A stretch of 64,000 nt of DNA, from positions 861,604 to 925,603 of the forward strand of contig NZ_KB905467.1 in the NCBI RefSeq assembly GCF_000381365.1, in the 5' to 3' direction. Shown here one piece after another: positions 8,306-18,045 of this stretch (its first letter is position 1; each line of letters begins with the position of its first letter). Source of the DNA: Bacteroides salyersiae WAL 10018 = DSM 18765 = JCM 12988 (GTDB lineage Bacteria > Bacteroidota > Bacteroidia > Bacteroidales > Bacteroidaceae). Both the position numbers and the translations under genes were made by a program. Below the pieces are notes generated by a model that searched no databases, had not been told where the DNA came from, and worked only from the letters and a program-made list of their open reading frames with translations.

Positions 8306-9835
8306 ATGGGAGAAACACTATCAGACATCGCACTTTATCATGAGCATAGGATAAAGGCGGATACGGACGGTTTGGTGTCCGAACGAACCTGGGATGATTT
8401 GAATATGGACGATGTTTTTCTGTCTGCCGATTACACCTCTTCTTGTGTGGGCAGACAGTACCTGTATGATATATTGCATTACAATCGTCCGTCGGCAATA
8501 GCCGTTCATGAGGACATATTGCATACGCTTTCTTCCGATACGACATTGCGCGGTGACATTCAGAAGGAATTAAAAAAGTTGAATCATTCGGATGCCTGTT
8601 CGATTGCTTCCTTGTTATCGGCAGATCATCCGGTCAGTTCCCGTTCCTTTTATCGGTTGTTGAGAGTCTTGCAATTTGTTCCCGTGCTTTTTTTGGGGTT
8701 GTTGTACGTCACTTCTTCCGTCCTGTTTCTTTGGCTGATATTAGTAGGATTGCTGGTGAATCTCATCTTGCATTATCGCAAAAAGACAGAGATGCAGGCA
8801 TATCTTTTCTCCATTCCGCAGTTGTTGAACCTGCTGAAACAATCGGAAAAGCTGGTCAAACACCCGCTTTGCCTTTCGGTCGATAAAGAGATTACCGGCG
8901 TTTTGGCCGATTTAATCTCTTTGAGGAAGCGGCTGGCTTCTTTTCGTATGGGTATTCGTCTGGAAAATGATCTGGTTCTTATTGCCTATTTCTTTACGGA
9001 ACTGCTGAATATGTTCTTTTTGCTGGAAGCGATTTCTACCTCCCGTGCTTTTTTTCTTTTACAGGGTAAGCAGCAGAAGATAGAACAGGTGTTCCGTTTC
9101 TTCGGGTTGGTCGATGTGTTGTGTTCCGTATCGATGTTTCGGGAGTCATTGCCCTATCACTCACTGCCCGGACGTTGCCGTGAGGGTGAATCTTTTCATG
9201 TGGCGGATATCTATCATCCGCTTATCGGCCATTGTGTTTCCAATACGGTTACCCTTCATGGCAAGTCTGTGTTGATCACCGGTTCCAATATGTCGGGAAA
9301 GACGAGCTTCATCCGTTCGATAGGAGTTTGCCAGCTTGCTGCCGAGGCGTTGAACACCTGCTTTGCGCGCAGTTTCCGTTACCCTTCGGGTATGCGGCTT
9401 GCTTCCGCCATTCATATGGAGGATAGTTTGCTGGAAGGAAAGAGTTTTTTCCTGCAAGAGGTGCAGACGATTAAGGAGATGATTGACCTGAGCAGGGAAG
9501 GAAATCACCTCTTTTTGCTGGATGAGTTGTTCAAGGGAACGAATACCGTAGAGCGGATTGCCATTGCCAAAGCGGTGCTTTCGGCATTGATACGGCAAAG
9601 GAACATCGTATTCGTATCTACCCATGACATCGAACTGGCGTCTTTGCTGAAAGATGAATACGACCTGTATCACTTCTGCGAGAATGTGGAAAACGGAGTC
9701 TTGTCTTTTGATTATAAACTGAAACCCGGTCCGGTTACGGAACGTAATGCCATTCGTATTCTGGAAATCTGCGGATACCCGCAGGAAGTAGTGCAGGAAG
9801 CATACAGTGCGGTAGGGCAGACCTCTCAACTCTGA
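8306..9835 (+). CDS. Membrane-anchored MutS-like ATPase (MutS domain V family)
   Basis: 509 aa. The C-terminal third is a MutS-type ATPase: Walker A GSNMSGKT near residues 327-334, Walker B FLLDELFKGTN near 400, and the His loop STHD. The N-terminal mismatch-recognition domains are absent; instead there is a short lever-like region and two or more hydrophobic helices (VLFLGLLYVTSSVLFLWLILVGLLV near 130-155, and another near 230). So it is not the classic mismatch-repair MutS. The function of these membrane MutS homologues is unknown to me. The stop lies 2 bases from the convergent histidine kinase stop, with no terminator between. Confidence 0.8.
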   Translation: MGETLSDIALYHEHRIKADTDGLVSERTWDDLNMDDVFLSADYTSSCVGRQYLYDILHYNRPSAIAVHEDILHTLSSDTTLRGDIQKELKKLNHSDACSIASLLSADHPVSSRSFYRLLRVLQFVPVLFLGLLYVTSSVLFLWLILVGLLVNLILHYRKKTEMQAYLFSIPQLLNLLKQSEKLVKHPLCLSVDKEITGVLADLISLRKRLASFRMGIRLENDLVLIAYFFTELLNMFFLLEAISTSRAFFLLQGKQQKIEQVFRFFGLVDVLCSVSMFRESLPYHSLPGRCREGESFHVADIYHPLIGHCVSNTVTLHGKSVLITGSNMSGKTSFIRSIGVCQLAAEALNTCFARSFRYPSGMRLASAIHMEDSLLEGKSFFLQEVQTIKEMIDLSREGNHLFLLDELFKGTNTVERIAIAKAVLSALIRQRNIVFVSTHDIELASLLKDEYDLYHFCENVENGVLSFDYKLKPGPVTERNAIRILEICGYPQEVVQEAYSAVGQTSQL

Positions 9836-9837
9836 TT

Positions 9838-11184
9838 CTATTCCCGCTCACCGGCGGGGGTAAAGGTCATAGTGACTTTCGTATAGCTTTCTACCTGCGA
9901 TTCTATCGCTATCTTGCCGCCGTATACCGATACGATTTTCATAGACAGGCTGAGGCCGATACCTTGTCCCGCATACTCGCGCGTGTTGCTTGCCCGGTAG
10001 AAAGAGTGGAAAATGTGTTGTATCTCTTCTTCCGGAATACCGATTCCATAATCTTTCACTTCTATGACGGGCGCGTTTTCACGAATGCTTAAACTGACAT
10101 CTACCTGCCCTTTGGAGTACTTCCGGGCATTATCGATTACATTTTGGAAGGCTATGCGCAGCAGATAGAAATTGGCCGTAACGAGAGCATGGCCTTCCGG
10201 CACATCGGTATGGAACATCACTTGGGGGTATTGTAGGCATAAGTCGCGTAAAAGCACCACAAGGTCCATCTCTTCCCTTGCGTTTTGCAGGATGTCTTCT
10301 TCTTGGCGGGAGAGGAAAAGCAGGTGCTTTATCAGTTGGGTGATGCGCTTGCTTTCGGTAGAGATACGCTGGAGCGAATCGATATACTCTTGGGGGGAAC
10401 GCTCTTTGAGCAGGGTGATTTCGCACTCGCCCTGAATGGCGGTGAGCGGGTTGTTCAGTTCGTGCGAAGCATTGCTGATGAAAGATTTTTCCGCTTGGAA
10501 AGCGGTGTCGATTCTGTCCAGCATTCCGTTCAGCGTGCGGATGAGGTCGTCCAGTTCATCCTTGTTGCCGAATGTTTTCATCCGTATGTTCAGGTTGTTT
10601 CCACGGATGCGCTTCAACTCTTTGAGGATGTGTTTCAGGGGATGCAGAATACGGTTGGCATAGATTCTTCCGATGAGGTAGATGAGTCCGCAACTCATCA
10701 GCAGCAGGAACAGGGCGAGCAGGAGGATGTGCTTCTGAATGTCGCGTCCGTAATTATTGCTTGCCATGACCAATACGATGAAGTCACCTTCATTGTCGGG
10801 ATAATGGAGGGCAGCACCCCTCAGATTGCCGTAGACGAACGGAACCGGGAGGTCTTTGAACAGGCGTGCCTGCTGGTTACTGTCGAGGTATTTGTTCAGC
10901 GTGTCGTTCACGGCTGCCGACGCACTGTCTATATTCAGCAATATCTCTTGCGCCTGTGGCAACAGTTCGTCATATTTCTGTTGGATTTCGCGGTAGCTGT
11001 ATTCATCCACCTCATCTTTTTCCCAATGCTTCTGAGCGGTCAGATAGGCTTTTTCTATCAGGTAAGAGTCGTAAAGATGGTTGATGTAGCGGGAGGTGAA
11101 AAAGTAGAATACCATGACCACCGCAGCGATTGCCCCTACGGTGATGATGGTATAAAACAATGCTATTCTGGAACCTATCTTCAT
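9838..11184 (-). CDS. Sensor histidine kinase (HAMP-HisKA-HATPase)
   Basis: 448 aa inner-membrane kinase. TM1 is about residues 8-30, a ~120-residue periplasmic sensor region follows, and TM2 is 152-173. Then come HAMP (YANRILHPLKHILKEL), the phospho-accepting His in SHELNNPLTAIQG at H241, the N-box QNVIDNARKYSKG and the G1 box KDYGIGIPEE. The gene starts 25 bases after the response regulator stop, so the two form one unit. It sits downstream of the CzcCBA pump on the same strand, and inference from this context is that it senses a metal or envelope signal and controls the pump. Confidence 0.92.
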   Translation of the reverse strand: MKIGSRIALFYTIITVGAIAAVVMVFYFFTSRYINHLYDSYLIEKAYLTAQKHWEKDEVDEYSYREIQQKYDELLPQAQEILLNIDSASAAVNDTLNKYLDSNQQARLFKDLPVPFVYGNLRGAALHYPDNEGDFIVLVMASNNYGRDIQKHILLLALFLLLMSCGLIYLIGRIYANRILHPLKHILKELKRIRGNNLNIRMKTFGNKDELDDLIRTLNGMLDRIDTAFQAEKSFISNASHELNNPLTAIQGECEITLLKERSPQEYIDSLQRISTESKRITQLIKHLLFLSRQEEDILQNAREEMDLVVLLRDLCLQYPQVMFHTDVPEGHALVTANFYLLRIAFQNVIDNARKYSKGQVDVSLSIRENAPVIEVKDYGIGIPEEEIQHIFHSFYRASNTREYAGQGIGLSLSMKIVSVYGGKIAIESQVESYTKVTMTFTPAGERE

Positions 11185-11209
11185 ACGCTGTGCTTTTTCT
11201 TTTTATCTG

Positions 11210-11887
11210 TTACCGGATACCCATGATATAGCCCATTCCCACAACGGTGTGAATGAGCTTCGTGTCGAAATCCTTGTCTATCTTGTTTCTCAGATAGTTC
11301 ACGTAGACATCTACCACGTTGGTGTTGGTATCGAAGTTCTTGTCCCACACGTCTTTTAGCAAGGTGAGACGGGAAAGGACGATGCCTTGATGGGTCATGA
11401 AGTATTCCAGCAGGCGATATTCCTTAACGGTAAGGTCGATGCTGATCTCTCCGCGTTGGGCGCGGCGGGTGTTGCAGTCCAGCACGAGGTCATTGCAGGT
11501 CAGTTGCAATGTCGGTGTTTCCCTACCCCGGCGGAGCAGTGCTTTGATGCGGGCTTCGAGTTCCTGAAAGCTGAAAGGCTTTACCAGATAATCATCCGCT
11601 CCGGCATCCAGTCCTTTCACTATGTCTTCGGTAGTGCCGAGTGCGGTGAGCATGATGACAGGTGTCTGATATCCTTCCTTCTGCCGGTATTGCCTGCATA
11701 AGTCCAGACCGTTTATTCCGGGCATGATGATATCCAGCACTAACAGGTCGAACGCTTCGTGCTGTAATAGTTCCCAGGCGGTGGTGCCATCGTGGGTTAC
11801 GCTTACCGTATGACCGAATTCATGCAGTCCGCGTTCGATGAACGAGGCTATGTTCCTTTCATCTTCTACCAATAATATCTTTGCCAT
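11210..11887 (-). CDS. OmpR/PhoB-family response regulator
   Basis: 225 aa from ATG 11887 (the ORF runs to 11938, but a -7 box at 11917-11924 lies inside that extension, so the longer start would be upstream of the transcript). Receiver domain: phospho-acceptor D52 in LLVLDIIMPGING, acidic pair VEDE, conserved K in YLVKPFSF. C-terminal winged helix: DLTVKEYRLLEYFMTH and VDVYVNYLRNKID. It is the partner of the kinase that follows. Likely target: the upstream metal RND operon. Confidence 0.93.
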   Translation of the reverse strand: MAKILLVEDERNIASFIERGLHEFGHTVSVTHDGTTAWELLQHEAFDLLVLDIIMPGINGLDLCRQYRQKEGYQTPVIMLTALGTTEDIVKGLDAGADDYLVKPFSFQELEARIKALLRRGRETPTLQLTCNDLVLDCNTRRAQRGEISIDLTVKEYRLLEYFMTHQGIVLSRLTLLKDVWDKNFDTNTNVVDVYVNYLRNKIDKDFDTKLIHTVVGMGYIMGIR

Positions 11888-11916
11888 AACTGGAACAACG
11901 TTTTTAAAGTACCGTA

Positions 11917-11924
11917 CAAATATA
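11917..11924 (-). promoter_or_regulatory. -7 box of the response regulator/kinase pair
   Basis: TATATTTG on the minus strand, 29 bases before ATG 11887. It gives the regulatory pair its own promoter separate from the pump operon. Confidence 0.6.
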
Positions 11925-11929
11925 CGAGA

Positions 11930-12057
11930 ATTCACCACAGAATGCCATAGAGTTTCTTAAGTTTAAGGCTTGTATTTGTTTTATTTGTACCAACACACCA
12001 TTATGGTTACTTGCAAGGCTCGAAAGAAAAACTCTCTGTGCCCTTTCTGTGGTGAAT
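11930..12057. repeat. 128-bp imperfect inverted repeat element (TTCACCACAGA ends)
   Basis: The ends ATTCACCACAGAA (11930-11942) and TTCTGTGGTGAAT (12045-12057) are perfect 13-bp inverted repeats. Inside them AGAGTTTCTT and AAGAAAAACTCT pair again. The element fills the gap between the RND permease and the response regulator and looks like a small non-coding mobile or REP-like insertion. Confidence 0.7.
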
Positions 12058-12064
12058 ATCTTAT

Positions 12065-15000
12065 TTATAGTTTTCTCTGGTTCAGATTACCTTCCTTGTC
12101 ATACAGCATCTTCTTGTAAACCATCTCCACAATCAGCGGGAAGATGAACAGGGCAAAGAAAGTAGCGCCTATCAATCCGCCGATAATGACGATTGCCAAC
12201 GGGCGTTGCGATTCCGAACCGATGCCGTGACTCATGGCTGCCGGCATCAGGCCGATGGCTGCCATGGCTGCCGTCATCACTACGGGGCGGATGCGCGAAC
12301 GCATACTTGTCTTTATGGCTTCCGGCAATGGCAACCGTGCCTGTATGTTGTGCTTGATGTCCGAAATCATAATCACACCGTTTTGAATACAGATACCGAA
12401 CAGGGCGATGAACCCGATACCTGCCGATATGGAGAAGTTGAAGTGGGTGATGAGCAGCGCAATAATACCGCCGACGGCTGCAAAGGGTACATTCAGTAAT
12501 ACCAACCCTGCATCCCGTGCATTGGAGAACAGTACGAACAGGATGATAAAGATGATAGCGATACTTACCGGAACGACTTGCGAAAGACGTTTGGTGGCAC
12601 GTTGCTGATTCTCGAAGTCTCCCGTCCACTTTAGCGTGTATCCTTCGGGCAGGTGTACGGAAGTATTGACCTTCTTTTGCGCTTCGGCCACGGCAGTACC
12701 CATGTCCCGACCGCGTACGGAGAATTTCACGGCGCAGAAGCGGGTGTGGTTATCGCGGAATATCAGCAGGGGGCCTGTGATGGTTTTTATCTCCGCCAGT
12801 TCCTTGATGGGGATCATTGTCCCGTTCATGGTGGGTACCAGAATCTTGCCTATTTCCTCTTCGTTCTGCCGGTATTCCGGTTTATAGCGTACCATGATGT
12901 TGAACTTCCGCTCGTCTTCGTAAAGCAGTGATGCCGATTTTCCTCCGATAGCCATTTCGATGATGGACTGTACATCCTCTTTGGCTACCCCATAGCGTGC
13001 CAGACTCTGTTCGTTCAGTTCGATGCGTAGTTCCGGCTGACCGATGTTGCGGATAACTCCGAGGTCTTCGATACCCTGCACGGTGGAGAGTATCTTGTCT
13101 ATCTGTACCGCAATCTTTTCCGATTTATACAGGTCTTTTCCGAATACTTTCACGGCGATGGAGCCTTTCACGCCCGAAGCCGCTTCCTCCACATTGTCCG
13201 TGATGGGCTGGGAGAAGTTAAAGTCGATGCCGGGATATAGCGAAAGGTCGTCCTGCATTTTGTCTATCAGTTGCAGCTTGCTGAGTTTGCTTTCCCAGTC
13301 CTTTTCCGGGTAGATGTCTACGTGGAATTCGATGTTGTAGAATCCTGTGGCATCCGTGCCGTCATTGGGGCGTCCGGTTTGTGAGAGCACTTGCCGCACT
13401 TCGGGGTATGCCGCTAACTTGCGCCGCATCTGATTGGCGAGCTGTACCGATTCATCCAGCGAGATGCTTTGCGGCAGGGTGGCACGGATGTAGATGGAAC
13501 CTTCGTTCAGTTGCGGCAGGAACTCTGTGCCCAGCAGGGTGAACATCCACAATCCCACGATGGCGGCGATGCTCGCCAGCCCGATGGATAGCTTGCGATG
13601 TGCATAGCATTTGTCGAAGAGGGCACTTGCCTTTTCGTTGATGAAACGGACAAAGAAATTATTCTTTTCGCGTACATTCTTTTTCAGCAGCATGGAAGAC
13701 ATTACGGGTACCAGCGTCAGCGTAAACAGCAGTGCGCCCAACAAAGCGAAACCGAGCGTATAGGCCAACGGTGAGAACATCTTACCCTCTACTTTCTGGA
13801 AAGAGAAGATAGGGATAAGCGCCGTGATGATGATCAGTTTGGAGAAGAACACCGCTTTGGCCTTGTCTTTGGCCGTGTGGCGGATGAGTCCCATCTTCGA
13901 CATGCGGTTGAAGGCAGGCATGCCCACTTCCCGCGCTTTTTTGTCGAGCGCCACGAACACCCCTTCCACCATCACCACAGCACCGTCTATGATAATACCG
14001 AAGTCGATGGCGCCCATGGATAGGAGATTGGCCGACATGCCCATGGCCCGCAGGCAGATAAAGGCGAAAAGCAGTGCTAACGGAATGACTACCGCCACTA
14101 CCACCGTGGTACGCCAGTCGGCCATGAATATCAGTACGATGAAAGTCACTAACAGAATCCCTTCAATCAAGTTATGGGTAACCGTGCGCACGGCAAGGTT
14201 TACGAGATTTTCGCGGTCATAGAACGGAACGATTTCCACATCTTTGGGCAGTATGTTCTTGTTTATATCCTCTATTTTAGTCTTTAGGGCGTCGATCACC
14301 TCTCCGGGATTTTCTCCCTTTCGCATCACGACGATGCCTTGCACTACATCGTCTTCGTCCATTCTTCCCACTTGTCCCAAGCGTGGCAGGCACGATTCGT
14401 GCACATCTGCCAGGTGGCGTACCAGTACGGGCGTACCGTTGATGTTTTTCACTACGATGTTCCGCAGTTCCTCCAGGTCGTTGATGAGGCCGATACCCCG
14501 TACCACATATGCCTGCGAGCTTTTCGTGATAACGTCGCCGCCCACGTTGATATTACTGTTGGCAATGGCGTTGTACAGTTCCAGCGCGGTGATGCCATAA
14601 TTGATCAGTTGGTGCGGGTTGACACTAACCTCAAAAGTCTTCACCTCTCCGCCGAAGCTGACAATATCCGCTACACCCGATACTGCACGGAGGTTACGTT
14701 CGATCACCCAGTCCTGAATGGTTTTCAGTTCGCGTACGCTCCGTTTGTCACTGCGCAGGGTGTAGCGGAATATCTCTCCCGTAGGGCCATAGAGGGGCTG
14801 TACCTCCGGTGTGATCCCTTCCGGCAGGTCGGCGTCGTTCAGCAGGTTGTATACTTGCTGGCGGGCGGTGAAGTCGTCCACTTGATCTTCAAACATCACA
14901 TTGATCACCGATAGCCCGAAGAGGGTGGTAGAGCGGATATCCGTTTTCTTCTGCACCGGATTCATGGCTATCTCGATGGGGATGGTGATGAACTTCTCCA

Positions 15001-15190
15001 CCTCTTCGGCGCTTCGTCCCGGCCATTGGGTGATGATGGTGACCTTCGTGTTCGTCACATCCGGAAAGGCGTCGATCGGTGTATGCTTAAAGGACACGAC
15101 TCCGGCGATAACGGCTATCGTGGTACAGAAAAAGATAAAAAACTTGTTCTTCAGTGAGAAGGCTACAATGTTATCGATAAACTTGTGCAT
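12065..15190 (-). CDS. czcA: Heavy-metal efflux RND permease, CzcA family
   Basis: 1041 aa inner-membrane proton antiporter of the HME-RND type. The TM4 motif GAIDFGIIIDGAVVMVEG carries the Asp pair spacing of CzcA-type pumps for divalent ions (Zn/Co/Cd/Ni) rather than the CusA form. N-terminal IDAFPDVTNTKVTIITQWPG and the large periplasmic loops match the family length (~1040). It is expected to form a tripartite complex with the fusion protein and outer-membrane factor encoded immediately upstream (gaps of 15 and 7 bases). The exact metal is not determinable. Confidence 0.92.
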   Translation of the reverse strand: MHKFIDNIVAFSLKNKFFIFFCTTIAVIAGVVSFKHTPIDAFPDVTNTKVTIITQWPGRSAEEVEKFITIPIEIAMNPVQKKTDIRSTTLFGLSVINVMFEDQVDDFTARQQVYNLLNDADLPEGITPEVQPLYGPTGEIFRYTLRSDKRSVRELKTIQDWVIERNLRAVSGVADIVSFGGEVKTFEVSVNPHQLINYGITALELYNAIANSNINVGGDVITKSSQAYVVRGIGLINDLEELRNIVVKNINGTPVLVRHLADVHESCLPRLGQVGRMDEDDVVQGIVVMRKGENPGEVIDALKTKIEDINKNILPKDVEIVPFYDRENLVNLAVRTVTHNLIEGILLVTFIVLIFMADWRTTVVVAVVIPLALLFAFICLRAMGMSANLLSMGAIDFGIIIDGAVVMVEGVFVALDKKAREVGMPAFNRMSKMGLIRHTAKDKAKAVFFSKLIIITALIPIFSFQKVEGKMFSPLAYTLGFALLGALLFTLTLVPVMSSMLLKKNVREKNNFFVRFINEKASALFDKCYAHRKLSIGLASIAAIVGLWMFTLLGTEFLPQLNEGSIYIRATLPQSISLDESVQLANQMRRKLAAYPEVRQVLSQTGRPNDGTDATGFYNIEFHVDIYPEKDWESKLSKLQLIDKMQDDLSLYPGIDFNFSQPITDNVEEAASGVKGSIAVKVFGKDLYKSEKIAVQIDKILSTVQGIEDLGVIRNIGQPELRIELNEQSLARYGVAKEDVQSIIEMAIGGKSASLLYEDERKFNIMVRYKPEYRQNEEEIGKILVPTMNGTMIPIKELAEIKTITGPLLIFRDNHTRFCAVKFSVRGRDMGTAVAEAQKKVNTSVHLPEGYTLKWTGDFENQQRATKRLSQVVPVSIAIIFIILFVLFSNARDAGLVLLNVPFAAVGGIIALLITHFNFSISAGIGFIALFGICIQNGVIMISDIKHNIQARLPLPEAIKTSMRSRIRPVVMTAAMAAIGLMPAAMSHGIGSESQRPLAIVIIGGLIGATFFALFIFPLIVEMVYKKMLYDKEGNLNQRKL

Positions 15191-15205
15191 CGTCTGTTCC
15201 TCCCT

Positions 15206-16297
15206 TTAATCTGCATTCAGTGCGTTATACACTAACAATACGTTTTTGTTCAGAATCCGGTCTCCTTCCTGTACCCCCGATGAGAGATAACACTCCTTGC
15301 TCAGTTGCCGGTATACTTCCACCTCTTTTACGGCGAGTTTGCCGTCGGCATCCACCGTCACTACAAAGTTCTTTCCGTTTTCAAACACGAGGGCGTGCAA
15401 GTCGATGCGGGGCAGTTGCTTGTCGGACGATCTGCTGATTACGGATACGTTGGTGAACATGCCCGGTTTCAGCAGGTAGTTTTCGTTGGTGAGCTTCACA
15501 CGCACGTTCATCGTTTTACTTTCGTCGTTCAGCATGTTGTACACCTTGTCTATCTTTCCGGTGAACTCTTTGCCGGGGTAGGCGAGGGTGGTAATCCGTA
15601 CCGGAGCGTTCTCGTGCACCTTGCTGATGTTGCTTTCGTATACATCCGCCATCACCCACACGTTTTCCAGTCCGGAAATGACGAACATCTCATCGTTCTG
15701 GTCGGAACGTATCTGCATCTCCTTATTGATATTCTTTTCGACGATGAAACCCGATACCGGCGCTTTCACTATATAAAGGGATTTGCCGGCAAGGTGGTAG
15801 ATGGAGAATATTTCCGTGATTCTCTTCTCTTCCGCTTCGGCATTGCTCAGTTCCTGGCGTGCTTGCAGCACATCGCGTTCCGATGCCATGCCGGATGCGA
15901 ACATATCCTGCACGGATTGCAGGTTGCGCCGGGCGATGATGAGCTGTTGTTCGGCTTCTTTTTTCTGTTTCTCATAATCGGCTACCTCACCGCTCCGGAT
16001 GACGGCAAGTATATCGCCTTTGCGCACATGGTCGCCGATTTCGGCAGAAACCTCGGTCACCGTTCCCCCGAAGATGGGGAATACGCGTGCCACTTGTTCC
16101 TGATTGAAAGTGACCCTGCCGTTAAGCGTCAACTCATCGGCCACTTCATGTATGTGTACGGTGTCCACCGATACTACGTTTTGTAAACTGTCTGTAAGAA
16201 AAAGTTCCCGGGTTGTTTCTTGGGGAGCTTCTGTTTGTCCGCCACAAGCACTTAATAGCGCAGCGCAGAGGCAGGCGGGTAGTAGAATGCGATTCAT
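15206..16297 (-). CDS. czcB: Metal RND pump membrane-fusion lipoprotein, CzcB-like
   Basis: 363 aa from ATG 16297, which begins a lipoprotein signal (LPACLCAALLSACGG); the ORF extends 12 codons further upstream into the gene for the outer-membrane factor, so I discard that part. Biotinyl-lipoyl-like halves, an alpha-helical hairpin (about residues 105-165, QKKEAEQQLIIARRNLQSVQ) and a beta-barrel follow. It links the CzcA-like pump to the TolC-like channel. It ends 15 bases before czcA. Confidence 0.9.
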   Translation of the reverse strand: MNRILLPACLCAALLSACGGQTEAPQETTRELFLTDSLQNVVSVDTVHIHEVADELTLNGRVTFNQEQVARVFPIFGGTVTEVSAEIGDHVRKGDILAVIRSGEVADYEKQKKEAEQQLIIARRNLQSVQDMFASGMASERDVLQARQELSNAEAEEKRITEIFSIYHLAGKSLYIVKAPVSGFIVEKNINKEMQIRSDQNDEMFVISGLENVWVMADVYESNISKVHENAPVRITTLAYPGKEFTGKIDKVYNMLNDESKTMNVRVKLTNENYLLKPGMFTNVSVISRSSDKQLPRIDLHALVFENGKNFVVTVDADGKLAVKEVEVYRQLSKECYLSSGVQEGDRILNKNVLLVYNALNAD

Positions 16298-16304
16298 ATT
16301 GAGT

Positions 16305-17570
16305 TTAATAGTTAAATACGGTTTGTCCGACAATTGTGTTTAAATTCTCCATAGCGAGGAATACCTCTTTTTTCAGTTCGTGCAGTTGCAGGCAGGTTTC
16401 TTTGTAACTTTGGTAATAGTCGATGAACTCGAGCATGCTGATGTTCCTTTTCCGGAAGTTCTCGTTCACCCCTTCGATGAGACGGCCGAAGTTATGTTCC
16501 AGTTCATCGTTGGACGAGCGGTACAGTTCCGCTGCTTTCTGCAATCGGATATAGGCGGCATGCAGCTCCATACGTGCTTTCTCTATGGCGTATTCCTCTT
16601 CCTTGCCATTTTGTTGTATGTCGAGTTTGGCCGATTTGATGTTTCCTTGATTACGGTTGAAGATGGGTACGGAGATGCTGGCTCCTATGGCGAAGTAGTT
16701 ATCAATAAAGTTTCCCGCCCGGTCGTACATCCCTTTGATGGAGAACTCCGGTGCGGCCAGCGACCGTTGTAGTTTCAGGTTTGCCTGAGCGGCTGTGACA
16801 TTGGCATGAGCCATTTTCAGATCGGGACGGACGGAAAGCATCCGGCTCATATCCGTGAAAGAGACCGTTGCCGCATCCACCTGCTTCAGAATTTCATCAT
16901 CCAGCAGTAATGTTACCTCTTGACCCGTAGGAAGGCTCAACAGCAGGTTTAATTCGCCGTGCAGGCCGATGAGATTGTTTTCCAGTTCGTTCTTCTCTTT
17001 ACGGAGCGATAACAGTAAGGATTCCAATCGTGAACTCTCCAGCAGCGAGATGTTTCCTTTGCTCTGTTGCTCTTTAGTTGCCTGCATCAGCAGTCCGAGG
17101 GATTCTATCTCTTTGTCGTATATCCCGATCGAGCGGGTGGAGAAGCAGATTTCTACAAAAGTCCGGTTCAGTTCGCTGCGCAAAGTACGCAATACCTCTT
17201 CAAACTGATATTCGGCTATCTCCTTGTTTACCCTTTCCAGCCGTACCCGTTTGTTGCGTTGTCCGGCCAGGTTAATCACCTGCTCTATTTCGGCAGTGGC
17301 TTCCCCCTCTTTCCCCATATCGAAGTATTTGCCGTTCAGTCGGTTGTACACGTTTTGTTCCAATGAGATGACGGGGTTTTCGAATAATCGTGCCTGCGTT
17401 ACTTGCGCCTGAGCCATATCGATGTTGTATCTTTCGGCAATCAGTGACAGGTTGCGTTCCAGAAATATCTTTTCCGCATCTTTCAGTGATAATTGTAAAG
17501 CCGTAGTTTCCTGTGCATGCAGAAATCCGTAAACGGATGAGAACAATAAAATAATAATCAGCCTTTTCAT
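16305..17570 (-). CDS. czcC: Outer-membrane factor of the metal RND pump, CzcC/TolC-like
   Basis: 421 aa from ATG 17570 with signal peptide LLFSSVYGFLHAQ. The ORF continues upstream to 17642, but a -7 box at 17591-17598 lies within that extension. The mature protein has the two alpha-helical hairpin repeats of outer-membrane efflux proteins (long coiled helices LSLIAERYNIDMAQAQVTQ and SLLESSRLESLLLSLRKEK). First gene of the czcCBA operon, 7 bases upstream of czcB. Confidence 0.9.
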   Translation of the reverse strand: MKRLIIILLFSSVYGFLHAQETTALQLSLKDAEKIFLERNLSLIAERYNIDMAQAQVTQARLFENPVISLEQNVYNRLNGKYFDMGKEGEATAEIEQVINLAGQRNKRVRLERVNKEIAEYQFEEVLRTLRSELNRTFVEICFSTRSIGIYDKEIESLGLLMQATKEQQSKGNISLLESSRLESLLLSLRKEKNELENNLIGLHGELNLLLSLPTGQEVTLLLDDEILKQVDAATVSFTDMSRMLSVRPDLKMAHANVTAAQANLKLQRSLAAPEFSIKGMYDRAGNFIDNYFAIGASISVPIFNRNQGNIKSAKLDIQQNGKEEEYAIEKARMELHAAYIRLQKAAELYRSSNDELEHNFGRLIEGVNENFRKRNISMLEFIDYYQSYKETCLQLHELKKEVFLAMENLNTIVGQTVFNY

Positions 17571-17590
17571 TCTTACTTTTAATTTTGGGG

Positions 17591-17598
17591 CAAAAGTA
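17591..17598 (-). promoter_or_regulatory. -7 box of the czcCBA operon
   Basis: TACTTTTG on the minus strand, 20 bases upstream of ATG 17570. Confidence 0.6.
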
Positions 17599-17665
17599 AA
17601 ACTCTCCTTCCGGAAGGCATTCCGAAGGGGATTATAATACACTCAGACGAGATTAGAAAGTGATT

Positions 17666-17745
17666 AGAGAGCTTTAGAAGCTGCCTAGATTTTGCTCAAA
17701 ATAAGCTGATAAAAACTTTTAAGAGAAAATTTAAACAGGTCGCTA
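17666..17745. repeat. Palindromic repeat, family 2 (copy 1)
   Basis: Contains ATTTTGCTCAAAATAAGCTGATAA... then TTTTAAGAGAAAATTTAAACAGG. It is related to copies at 59566-59617, 62824-62868 and 62982-63008. The left arm is degenerate. Confidence 0.7.
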
Positions 17746-18045
17746 GGTCAGGCTTTGTGTGGATAACAATATAGGTGGCGGGACACTACATATATTGGTG
17801 GATGACATTACATTTATTGTTATTTCTTTTATATGTAATGGTACAGGAAAGAAATTTGTTTTTGTTCCTCTTTTGTAATATCATTCCTGACAGGTACATA
17901 ATTGTTGAAAAAGCAAATATAAAATTTCTCGAGAATTGGCGATGAGGTTGATTGTGTTTCTTTGCTATTTGTGTAATCGCTTGTTGTAGAGTGATATATG
18001 AGTGATTCTTCGGTCGTTGTAAAAGTATGCTCTTTTTCTTGTGTT

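Noticed and set aside
10285..11226. 313-codon plus-strand ORF
   Set aside because: Antisense to the histidine kinase, which has all kinase motifs.
15305..16186. 293-codon plus-strand ORF
   Set aside because: Lies entirely opposite the CzcB-like gene; the minus-strand protein has clear fusion-protein domains, so the plus frame is a shadow.
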